A DNA stretch of 64,000 bases from Cricetibacter osteomyelitidis (GTDB taxonomy: Bacteria > Pseudomonadota > Gammaproteobacteria > Enterobacterales > Pasteurellaceae). Made by a program: the position numbers and the translations under genes. This document shows, one piece after another, positions 9,853-17,746 of the stretch. Under the pieces are notes generated by a model, which saw only the letters and a list, made by a program, of their open reading frames with translations, was not told where the DNA came from and did not search any database. Each line of letters starts with the position of its first letter. Position 1 is the stretch's first letter. The DNA lies in contig NZ_SLYB01000007.1 in assembly GCF_004340985.1 (NCBI RefSeq), positions 48,199-112,198 of the forward strand. The letters run 5' to 3'.

Positions 9853-10548
9853 TTAAAGTGTAATTAAAGGTAACATAGCCAATATCATTTCCGATGATTG
9901 TGCCGCCGCGATAGGTAAAAATTCTTCAAAAGACATACTTGCTTCGCCATTCCCCGCATCGGAAATCGCACGAACCACCACAAACGGCACATTAAAACTA
10001 TGACATACCTGAGCAATGGCAGCGGCTTCCATTTCTACGGCAGCGACCGTCGGGAAGTTTTGCTTGATTGTGGCCAATTTTTCGCCACCGTGAATAAAAC
10101 TGTCACCGGTACAAATTAACGCACGTTTGACATTTTTACCTTGTTGTTTAACAATTTTCTCTGCAAGATCTGCTAATTTTGTATCAGATTTAAATGCCGA
10201 CGGACAAGCGGGCAGTTGACCGATAGCGTAGCCGAAAGCGGTGACGTCGGCATCGTGATAGCAGGTTTGTTCGGAAATTATAATATCGCCGATATGTAAT
10301 CCTTCACATACGCCACCGGCAGATCCGGTATTAATGACTATATCCGGACGGGCGAGTTGCAATAATAGGGTAGTGCCCATTGCGGCAGCCACCTTACCGA
10401 TACCGGATTGCAATAATGCCACATCAATACCGTTAATTTTGCCTTCATAGATCGTGCAAGTTGCTAATTCAGTGGTGTTCACATCGCTCATTTTTTCTCG
10501 TAAAATAGCTACTTCTTGAGCCATTGCACCGACAATACCTACTTTCAT
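9853..10548 (-). CDS. mtnN: 5'-methylthioadenosine/S-adenosylhomocysteine nucleosidase
   Basis: MtnN (Pfs) cleaves adenine from methylthioadenosine and S-adenosylhomocysteine, recycling methyl-donor by-products and making the precursor of autoinducer-2. The 231-residue protein retains the active-site residues Glu12 (AMAQEV), Glu174 (VEMEAAA) and Asp197 (AISDAGN), matching E. coli numbering. The ribosome site AAGGAAT precedes the ATG. It is 9 bases downstream of the polysaccharide deacetylase gene on the same strand, so the two are probably co-transcribed although functionally unrelated. Confidence 0.96.
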   Translation of the reverse strand: MKVGIVGAMAQEVAILREKMSDVNTTELATCTIYEGKINGIDVALLQSGIGKVAAAMGTTLLLQLARPDIVINTGSAGGVCEGLHIGDIIISEQTCYHDADVTAFGYAIGQLPACPSAFKSDTKLADLAEKIVKQQGKNVKRALICTGDSFIHGGEKLATIKQNFPTVAAVEMEAAAIAQVCHSFNVPFVVVRAISDAGNGEASMSFEEFLPIAAAQSSEMILAMLPLITL

Positions 10549-10557
10549 TATTATTCC

Positions 10558-11625
10558 TTATATTTTTAATGTTTTTTTAATTTTTCGATAAAAAGCACTG
10601 CTGCCATCTGCAAGGGCTCGTTCAAAATCGGTAATATTTTTTATTTCATCACCATTTATCCGGCAAATACTGTGTGGATTTAAATGTAATGAATTTGCTC
10701 CTTTTTTGGTGGTGACAAAAACATTTACGCCTAATTCTTTGAGATCTTTAATGTTGCCTTTATAGCGATGTCCCCACGGATAGGCCAAACAATCTGCTTC
10801 TTTATTTAATTCTTGTTGTATGTAATATTTATTTTTTGTAATTTCATTTTCTAATATTTGTTTAAATTGAGCTTTGCTTACTTTATCAAAAAGTTCTGAT
10901 GTATTATCGTTAAATAATTGAGTTAATTTTTTCTTTTTATCTTTATCTGATAAATGAATAAAATCAGCCTGTTTTTCTAATTGACGATATTTTTCCACGA
11001 AGTGATTTTTTGGTCTGAAACCGGCTAAGGAAATTTGACTCCGCATTTTAAATATTGGTAAACCATTGAGTTTATCGGCATCTTGAATATTGTCGTATAA
11101 ACCGTCAAAGAACAAATTATAGCTTTCCCGTTTGAGATATTTAGAGGTATTTTCATCAAAAAAACCAAAAACTTCTACTGTTTTTGCGGTTAAGCCATGA
11201 GAATGGGTATGCAATTGAAAATCAACCAGACCGCTTTGATACATCTCGCGAATTTCATCCCAATTGAGATATTCCTCATTTGTACCGATATATCTTGTAT
11301 TTAGAAAAATAGTCGCTTTAATGCCGTATTTTTTTAAAATAGGAAAAGCCAAAATATAATTACTCTTATAACCATCATCAAAAGTTACTAAAATACTATT
11401 TTTCGGTAATTGATAATTTAATGATTTCAACTCTTCCATTTTAAATGTTGTTTTATGTTGAATATGAGCCATTTGTAAATCAAATTCTTCAACACTTATT
11501 TCAGCATTACCGATTGTATCGCTGATATTATGATACATTAAGCAATGTACAAAATTCTGACGTTTTTTATTATAAATAATATAACTTAAACTCAATATTA
11601 GAATAAAAGAAATATAATATGTCAT
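10558..11625 (-). CDS. Membrane-anchored polysaccharide deacetylase (NodB homology, CE4)
   Basis: The 355-residue protein has one N-terminal hydrophobic segment (about 3-18) with no cleavage site, then a carbohydrate esterase family 4 domain. Motif 1 is TFDDGY with Asp83/Asp84, and motif 2 is HTHSH at 139-143, the usual metal ligands. The later PWGHRYKGN fits the family's arginine/tryptophan motif region. A lysine-rich helical insertion lies at about 150-260. The relatives PgaB/IcaB deacetylate poly-N-acetylglucosamine, but the partner synthesis genes are absent here, so the substrate is unknown. Codon use is visibly more AT-rich than neighbouring core genes, and no uptake signal lies inside, which suggests later acquisition or relaxed composition. 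Confidence 0.82.
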   Translation of the reverse strand: MTYYISFILILSLSYIIYNKKRQNFVHCLMYHNISDTIGNAEISVEEFDLQMAHIQHKTTFKMEELKSLNYQLPKNSILVTFDDGYKSNYILAFPILKKYGIKATIFLNTRYIGTNEEYLNWDEIREMYQSGLVDFQLHTHSHGLTAKTVEVFGFFDENTSKYLKRESYNLFFDGLYDNIQDADKLNGLPIFKMRSQISLAGFRPKNHFVEKYRQLEKQADFIHLSDKDKKKKLTQLFNDNTSELFDKVSKAQFKQILENEITKNKYYIQQELNKEADCLAYPWGHRYKGNIKDLKELGVNVFVTTKKGANSLHLNPHSICRINGDEIKNITDFERALADGSSAFYRKIKKTLKI

Positions 11626-11660
11626 AATAAATTGCTCTATAAATGAAATGATAAATAGAT

Positions 11661-12335
11661 TTATTTTTTACGTTCGTTTTCTACTTTATCCACTAAATAA
11701 TCCAGTACGGCAAAAGTGTAATCATCGTTATATAAGGTACTTTGAGTAAGGACATATTTGCCATTGATAACAACAAAAGGAATCGTGAATACGCCGTATT
11801 TTTGTGTCAGTTCAATGGCTGATTTGATTTTTTGTTGGATTTCCGGTGTTTTCAAGGTTGTAATAAACGCTTCTTCTTCCACTTTGTGTTTTTTAAGCCA
11901 ATGAATAAATTTTTTATTTTTAATTTGTTGATTGGATTTATCGGCATTTTCAAATAAAAATAAATTAGCCAGATCTTCCCGTCCTAAGCTAATCAGAGTG
12001 AAATAAATGCTTGGCGTAAAAATAGCATCTTCTGTGGCGACGGGATGACTTTTTAAGATAACCCGGTTTCCATTAATTTGGCTGTATAATTCTAATACAT
12101 CATGAGTAGATGAGCAGCCGCTGCAATCATAAGCAAAAAACGAACGAATGACAATTTTCTTATCCGGGCGGGGGAGTTCAACAATCGGTTCGAGATAAGA
12201 AAAGTAATCTTTGCCATCTTCAAAGTGCGGTTGTTCTTCGAACGTATTTTCCGATTCCACTGCATTTACTGGATCGGCAAATACCGTAGGAGAGAAAAAT
12301 AACAATAAAGCAGCACTTAATTCACGTATGTCCAT
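11661..12335 (-). CDS. DsbA-like periplasmic thiol-disulfide protein with CSGC active site
   Basis: The 224-residue protein has an N-terminal signal sequence ending near FA-DP (residue 20) and a thioredoxin-like fold with redox pair Cys71-Ser-Gly-Cys74. A helical insertion follows, and the cis-proline loop is FTIPFVV (Pro186). This is the DsbA layout, but the dipeptide between the cysteines (SG) differs from the usual PH of DsbA, and only these two cysteines are present. Redox potential and partner are therefore unclear. It sits between recJ and the deacetylase gene, with a second disulfide enzyme, dsbC, beyond recJ. The N-terminal region after the signal (21-55) is acidic and not part of the fold. 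Confidence 0.8.
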   Translation of the reverse strand: MDIRELSAALLLFFSPTVFADPVNAVESENTFEEQPHFEDGKDYFSYLEPIVELPRPDKKIVIRSFFAYDCSGCSSTHDVLELYSQINGNRVILKSHPVATEDAIFTPSIYFTLISLGREDLANLFLFENADKSNQQIKNKKFIHWLKKHKVEEEAFITTLKTPEIQQKIKSAIELTQKYGVFTIPFVVINGKYVLTQSTLYNDDYTFAVLDYLVDKVENERKK

Positions 12336-12347
12336 TTGTAGCTCAAA

Positions 12348-14063
12348 TTAATTACAAGGTTCAATATAATCTACTAATAATTGCAAGTTTCGATTGCCAC
12401 GAAATTCGTTAATATCCAATTTATAAGCTAATTTGGCAATTTTTATTGACAGATCGGGATAATAACGGGTATCTACGTTAAATGCAATGGCATCCACCAA
12501 TGCTCCGCCGTTTTTCGGTTCCACTATCATTTTTAAATGTTTTTCGCCCACTAATCGCTGTTGCAGGATTTTAAATTCACCGTCAAACATCGGTTCCGGA
12601 AAGGATTGTCCCCAAGGTCCGCCCTGTTTTAGTTGTTCGGCAGTATCTAAATTCATCAGTTGTGATGTGAGCTCACCATCGGTCCAAATTGTACCTTGCA
12701 GTTGTGCATCATCTAGCCATTCGGTCACAGTTTGATTAAATAATTGTTGAAATTCGTTGAAACGATTAGCAACAATACTTAACCCCGCCGCCATTGCATG
12801 CCCGCCGAACTTTAAAATGATTCCCGGATTGCGGCTATCAATACGTTCCAGCAGATCTCGGATATGTAAGCTTTCAATGGAACGGGCAGATCCTTTCAGC
12901 ATGTTATCCTGATCTTGTGCAAAGGCAACTACCGGGCGATGAAATTGATCTTTGATGCGGGAAGCTAAAATACCCAATACCCCTTGATGCCAATCCGCTT
13001 GATACAACGCAATGCCCACCGGTAATTCTTGCTTAAGTGCGGTCAAATTTCGGCAAATTTCCAAGGCTTCCAGTTTCATGCCTTGTTCGATTTCTTTGCG
13101 GGTTTGATTCAAACCGTCTAATTCTAAGGCTAACGCACGGGCGGTAGCCATATCTTCCGCCAATAATAATTCCACACCGACGGACATATTATCCAATCGA
13201 CCCGCGGCATTAAGCCGTGGACCGATAGAAAAGCCAAGATCGGATGCTACAAATTTAGCCACATCACGATTTGCTACTTCCGCCAATGCCAAGATCCCGC
13301 AACGACAACGTTGAGCACGAATTCGAGCTAAGCCTTGATAGGCGAGTATGCGGTTATTTTGATCCAAGGGTACGACATCGGCAATGGTACCTAATGCGAC
13401 TAAATCCAATAAATCGGCGAAATTAGGCAGTTTTTCCGTTGGTATCAAGGCTAATTCGCGGAATTTTGCCCGCAGTGCCAACATCACATAAAATGCCACA
13501 CCTACACCGGCAAGGGATTTGGACGGAAATCCGCATTGAGATAAATTTGGGTTCACGATAGCATCGGCTTGCGGCAGTATTTCCGGCGGCAAGTGGTGAT
13601 CTGTAATAATCACTTGCACGCCATGGGATTTCATAAAATCCACCCCTTCCAGCGATGAAATACCGTTATCTACCGTAATCAGCAATTCAACGCCTTTTTC
13701 TAACGCTTCTCGAGCCACCGCAACACTTAATCCGTAGCCTTGTTCAAAGCGGTTCGGTACTAAATAATCCACATTGGTAAACCTGAGTTGACGCAATGCC
13801 AACACAGTTAACGCGGTGCTGGTTGCACCGTCTGCATCAAAATCACCCACGATAACAATTTTTTTATCTGTTTGTTTTGCCTGCAATAATAGTTCTACCG
13901 CTTGCTCAATGCCTTGCAATTTTGGTGGTAGCATAGATTGCAAAGAGCGGTCTAATTGTTGTGAATTTTGAATGTGTCGCGAGCGGTAAAGACGATCCAG
14001 CAAAGGATTTTCATTAACGATTTCACCGGCAGGAACAGGACGACGTTGAATAATCTTTTTCAT
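12348..14063 (-). CDS. recJ: Single-stranded-DNA exonuclease RecJ
   Basis: RecJ is a 5'-3' single-strand exonuclease used in recombination and mismatch repair. The 571-residue protein shows DHH-family motifs: DFDADGATST (motif I), VDNGISS, TDHHLPP (motif III), NPN, GTIADVVPL and the DHHA1 GHAMAAG segment near residue 430, followed by an OB-like C-terminal domain. Size matches E. coli RecJ. It follows dsbC on the same strand with 45 bases between, the recJ-dsbC order known in Haemophilus. Confidence 0.96.
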   Translation of the reverse strand: MKKIIQRRPVPAGEIVNENPLLDRLYRSRHIQNSQQLDRSLQSMLPPKLQGIEQAVELLLQAKQTDKKIVIVGDFDADGATSTALTVLALRQLRFTNVDYLVPNRFEQGYGLSVAVAREALEKGVELLITVDNGISSLEGVDFMKSHGVQVIITDHHLPPEILPQADAIVNPNLSQCGFPSKSLAGVGVAFYVMLALRAKFRELALIPTEKLPNFADLLDLVALGTIADVVPLDQNNRILAYQGLARIRAQRCRCGILALAEVANRDVAKFVASDLGFSIGPRLNAAGRLDNMSVGVELLLAEDMATARALALELDGLNQTRKEIEQGMKLEALEICRNLTALKQELPVGIALYQADWHQGVLGILASRIKDQFHRPVVAFAQDQDNMLKGSARSIESLHIRDLLERIDSRNPGIILKFGGHAMAAGLSIVANRFNEFQQLFNQTVTEWLDDAQLQGTIWTDGELTSQLMNLDTAEQLKQGGPWGQSFPEPMFDGEFKILQQRLVGEKHLKMIVEPKNGGALVDAIAFNVDTRYYPDLSIKIAKLAYKLDINEFRGNRNLQLLVDYIEPCN

Positions 14064-14079
14064 TACTAATGAGCTATAA

Positions 14080-14100
14080 AGCTAGAGATTCTCTCTAGCT
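14080..14100 (-). terminator. Hairpin between dsbC and recJ
   Basis: A perfect 9-bp stem (AGCTAGAGA/TCTCTAGCT) with a three-base loop lies in the gap between the dsbC stop and the recJ start. On the minus strand only three T follow, so it more likely attenuates or stabilises the dsbC message than fully terminates it. Confidence 0.4.
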
Positions 14101-14108
14101 TATTGATT

Positions 14109-14792
14109 TTATTTTTGTTGTTCTAAAGCGGCTAATAAATCTTTTGGTGCTAAATAGCCACCGAGCATTTCACCACTTGAAGTGATAATGCTTGGTGTGC
14201 CATGTACACCGAATTGAACGCCTAAATTATAGTGTTTTTTCACTGTATTTGGTGTTTTTAAGGTTTTCGGCATATTGCCTTTTTCCGCTTCATTTAAAGC
14301 AAATTGCGGATCTTTGGCTGTCCAAATGGCTTCCATTTGTTCAGCGGTTTTATTCATTCCCGTACGTGGAAATGCCAAATAGCGTACAGTGATACCTAAA
14401 TCATTGTATTGCTTGATTTGTTCGTGCAATAAATGGCAATAATGGCAAGTGATATCCATAAACACCGTTACCACGTGTTTTTCATTTTTTGCCGGATAAA
14501 TAATCATTTCTGATTGTAATGCATTCAGTTTATCCAACAACATTTTGCCTACAACATCAGTGAAACCCTGTTCGGCCATTTCATACATTTTGCCTTGCAA
14601 CACATACTTGCCGTCTTCACTGGCATACAAAATACCCTGATCGGTAATTATTGTTTTAATTCCTTTCAATGGGGACGGTTTGATTTCGATATCTTGTGCC
14701 CCAAGTGCTTGTAAACGTTTGATGATCGTTGCGTCGTTCGCCATTGCCGTGCCGGCTGAAGCGATTAAAAGTGCGGTCAGTAATTTTTTCAT
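14109..14792 (-). CDS. dsbC: DsbC, periplasmic protein disulfide isomerase
   Basis: DsbC rearranges wrong disulfides in the periplasm as a V-shaped dimer. The 227-residue protein has a signal peptide (MKKLLTALLIASAGTAMA, cleaved near residue 18), a dimerisation domain to about residue 80 and a thioredoxin domain with Cys116-His-Tyr-Cys119 (DITCHYCH) and cis-proline in HGTPSII. E. coli has CGYC at this site; CHYC is a conservative variant. It is upstream of recJ on the same strand. Confidence 0.94.
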   Translation of the reverse strand: MKKLLTALLIASAGTAMANDATIIKRLQALGAQDIEIKPSPLKGIKTIITDQGILYASEDGKYVLQGKMYEMAEQGFTDVVGKMLLDKLNALQSEMIIYPAKNEKHVVTVFMDITCHYCHLLHEQIKQYNDLGITVRYLAFPRTGMNKTAEQMEAIWTAKDPQFALNEAEKGNMPKTLKTPNTVKKHYNLGVQFGVHGTPSIITSSGEMLGGYLAPKDLLAALEQQK

Positions 14793-14929
14793 TTTTGTCC
14801 TAAATTAAAATTTTGCCAAAATTGACCTTTAATTATAAAAGGATTATGGGATTTTGCCTACCATAATTAAATAAAATAGCTTATAATTTGCCACTTTAAT
14901 AATTATGTTCAAGTGTTTAGAATTAAATT

Positions 14930-16028
14930 ATGTTTGAAATTAATCCAGTAAAAAGCAAAATCGCTGATCTTGCCGAACGTACGAATGTACTTCGGGGGTA
15001 TCTTTGACTTTGATGCCAAAGTTGAGCGGTTAGAAGAAGTCAATGCCGAATTAGAACAGCCGGATGTGTGGAATGAACCGGAAAAGGCACAGGCATTAGG
15101 TAAAGAGCGTTCGGCATTAGAAGCGGTGGTGGAAACCATCACCGTATTAGAGCGTGGTTTGGAAGATGTGGACGGGCTGTTAGAGCTTGCCGTAGAAGCG
15201 GAAGATGAAGACACGTTCAATGAAGCAGTGAGCGAACTTGACGAATTAGAAGCTAAATTGGCTCTGTTGGAATTTCGTAGAATGTTCAGCGGTCAGCACG
15301 ATGCGGCGGACTGTTATGTGGATTTACAAGCGGGTTCCGGTGGTACGGAAGCACAAGACTGGACAGAAATGTTGTTGCGGATGTATCTGCGTTGGGCGGA
15401 AAGCAAAGGTTTTAAAACCGAACTAATGGAAGTTTCCGACGGTGATGTAGCCGGTTTGAAATCCGCTACCATCCGTATTTCCGGCGAATATGCTTTCGGT
15501 TGGTTACGTACGGAAACAGGCATTCATCGCTTGGTGCGTAAAAGCCCGTTTGATTCCAACAACCGCCGTCACACATCCTTTAGTGCAGTGTTTGTATATC
15601 CGGAAATTGATGATGATATTGATATCGAAATCAATCCGGCGGATTTGCGAATTGACGTATATCGAGCCAGCGGTGCGGGTGGACAGCACGTAAACAAAAC
15701 CGAAAGTGCGGTACGGATCACTCATATTCCAAGCGGTATTGTGGTGCAATGTCAAAACGACCGCTCACAACATAAAAACAAAGATCAGGCAATGAAGCAA
15801 CTGAAAGCCAAATTGTATGAACTTGAATTACAAAAACAAAACGCGGAAAAACAAGCAATGGAAGACAGCAAATCCGACATCGGTTGGGGCAGCCAAATCC
15901 GTTCTTACGTACTGGACGATTCCCGTATTAAAGACCTACGCACCGGTGTAGAAAACCGCAACACCCAAGCTGTACTCGACGGCGATCTAGACCGCTTTAT
16001 CGAAGCCAGCTTAAAAGCAGGATTATAA
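14930..16028 (+). CDS. prfB: Peptide chain release factor 2 (programmed +1 frameshift)
   Basis: RF2 ends translation at UGA and UAA. The zero frame starts at ATG 14930 and runs 25 codons to CTT TGA (TGA at 15005-15007); a +1 shift at CTT-T continues with GAC from 15006 to the stop at 16028. The joined product is 365 residues, the size of E. coli RF2. It has the UGA-reading SPF tripeptide at 205-207 and the catalytic GGQ at 250-252 ([15 protein letters not shown]). The in-frame UGA makes the protein limit its own synthesis: low RF2 favours the shift. It is followed by lysS on the same strand, a neighbour pair also seen in E. coli. Confidence 0.97.
14993..15008 (+). promoter_or_regulatory. prfB programmed frameshift site
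   Basis: The sequence CGGGGGTATCTTTGAC contains an internal Shine-Dalgarno-like G run three bases before the slippery CTT, then the UGA stop and C. This is the autoregulatory frameshift cassette known for RF2 genes; E. coli has AGGGGG where this copy has CGGGGG. Confidence 0.95.
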
Positions 16029-16049
16029 AAAAATTGAAAAATCCACCGC

Positions 16050-16170
16050 ACTTTTGTGTTGGACGGATTCCCGCCGATTTTGAATGTTGCCTATGGTGAC
16101 GGCATGAAGTGCGAGCCGTGTGAGTAAAACTATGCTCGCCGACAGGCGAAAGCCACAAGGCGAAGAAACA
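16050..16170 (+). other. Unexplained GC-rich, hairpin-rich segment upstream of lysS
   Basis: The 171 bases between prfB and lysS differ from other intergenic DNA here, being GC-rich in their middle. They hold dyads GCGAGC/GCTCGC (16111-16116 and 16134-16139), TCGCC-GACA-GGCGA (16136-16149) and GCC-ACAA-GGC (16152-16161). No good reading frame is present. It could be a structured lysS leader or the remnant of a lost gene; neither can be shown. Confidence 0.35.
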
Positions 16171-16199
16171 ATATTAAAATTAATAAGGTAAATAAAAAA

Positions 16200-17702
16200 A
16201 TGTCAGAACAAACCCCAGAACTTGATTTCCATGGCGAAATGGCAGTCCGCCGTGAAAAATTAGCCGCACTGCGTGCCAAAGGAAATGCCTTTCCGAACAC
16301 TTTCCGTCGCGATGCATTGGCACAAGAGCTCCATAATCAACATGACGATACCGACGGTGAAACACTCAAAGAGCAAGCTATTGAAGTCGCCGTTGCCGGC
16401 CGAGTAATGACTCGCCGAGCAATGGGCAAAGCCACCTTCATCACCTTACAGGATATGAGCGGTCGCATCCAGCTTTATGTCGCTCGCGACAATCTGTCTG
16501 AAGGTGTCTATAAAGAAGATGTCGGCAACTGGGATCTGGGTGACATTGTCGGTGTAAAAGGCACCTTATTCAAAACTAAAACCAACGAATTGACCGTAAA
16601 AGTGCATTCTGTACAACTGCTGACCAAAGCATTACGCCCGCTGCCGGATAAATTCCACGGCTTAAGCGATATGGAAACCCGTTACCGCCAACGTTATTTG
16701 GATTTGATCGCGAATGAAGAATCCCGCCGCACCTTTATTATCCGTTCTAAAGTGATTGCCGGAATGCGTGAATACTTTATTTCCAAAGGTTTTATCGAAG
16801 TGGAAACCCCAATGTTGCAAGTCATCCCCGGCGGTGCGGCAGCGAAACCTTTTGTTACGCACCACAACGCATTAGATATTGATATGTATTTGCGTATTGC
16901 ACCGGAACTGTATTTAAAACGCCTTGTGGTGGGTGGTTTTGAACGTGTGTTTGAATTAAACCGCAACTTCCGTAACGAAGGAGTATCCGTACGCCATAAT
17001 CCGGAATTTACCATGATCGAATACTATCAAGCCTATGCAGATTACCATGATTTAATGGATAACACGGAAGAATTGTTACGCAAATTAGCCATTGATATTT
17101 TAGGTACAACTATTGTACCTTACGGCGAATACGAATTTGATTTCGGCAAACCGTTTGAACGTATTACTATGCACGAAGCTGTTGTGAAATATGGTAACGG
17201 CATTACAATGGATGAATTACAGGATTTCGACAAAGCCTGTGCAGTTGCCAAAAAGTGCGGTATTGAAATCCAAAAATCTTGGGGTTTAGGCTCTGTGGTG
17301 AATGCAATTTTTGAAGAAGTGGCGGAACATCATTTAATTCAACCGACCTTTTTAGTGGCTCACCCTGCGGAAATTTCGCCATTAGCACGTCGCAATGATG
17401 AAAATCCGGAAGTGACCGATCGTTTTGAACTCTTTATCGGCGGTCGCGAAATCGGTAACGGCTTCTCAGAGTTGAACGATGCAGAAGATCAAGCGGAACG
17501 CTTTGATGCACAAGTAGCCGCCAAAGACGCAGGCGATGACGAAGCAATGTTCAAAGATGATGATTTTGTTACCGCACTTGAACACGGCTTGCCGCCGACC
17601 GCGGGTGAAGGTTTGGGAATCGACCGCTTGGCAATGCTTTATGCCAACGTCGCATCAATCCGTGATGTGATTTTATTTCCGGCGATGAAGCATAAGGGAT
17701 AA
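16200..17702 (+). CDS. lysS: Lysyl-tRNA synthetase (class II)
   Basis: LysRS charges tRNA-Lys. The 500-residue protein has an N-terminal OB-fold anticodon-binding domain (about 60-145) and a class II catalytic core: motif 1 around [21 protein letters not shown], motif 2 [23 protein letters not shown], motif 3 [10 protein letters not shown] near the C-terminus. The ribosome site AAGG is at 16185-16188 before the ATG. It lies downstream of prfB and ends in a strong terminator. Confidence 0.97.
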   Translation: MSEQTPELDFHGEMAVRREKLAALRAKGNAFPNTFRRDALAQELHNQHDDTDGETLKEQAIEVAVAGRVMTRRAMGKATFITLQDMSGRIQLYVARDNLSEGVYKEDVGNWDLGDIVGVKGTLFKTKTNELTVKVHSVQLLTKALRPLPDKFHGLSDMETRYRQRYLDLIANEESRRTFIIRSKVIAGMREYFISKGFIEVETPMLQVIPGGAAAKPFVTHHNALDIDMYLRIAPELYLKRLVVGGFERVFELNRNFRNEGVSVRHNPEFTMIEYYQAYADYHDLMDNTEELLRKLAIDILGTTIVPYGEYEFDFGKPFERITMHEAVVKYGNGITMDELQDFDKACAVAKKCGIEIQKSWGLGSVVNAIFEEVAEHHLIQPTFLVAHPAEISPLARRNDENPEVTDRFELFIGGREIGNGFSELNDAEDQAERFDAQVAAKDAGDDEAMFKDDDFVTALEHGLPPTAGEGLGIDRLAMLYANVASIRDVILFPAMKHKG

Positions 17703-17709
17703 TAATATG

Positions 17710-17744
17710 AAGGGGAATTTTAATCATTCCCCTTCCTTTTTTTC
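17710..17744 (+). terminator. lysS terminator
   Basis: A 9-bp stem AAGGGGAAT/ATTCCCCTT with a seven-base loop is followed by CC and seven T. It directly follows the lysS stop and lies before the convergent receptor gene. Confidence 0.85.
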
Positions 17745-17746
17745 TG

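Noticed and set aside
15504..15755. Reading frames overlapping prfB on the minus strand
   Set aside because: They are shadows of the RF2 GGQ region, which is strongly conserved on the plus strand.
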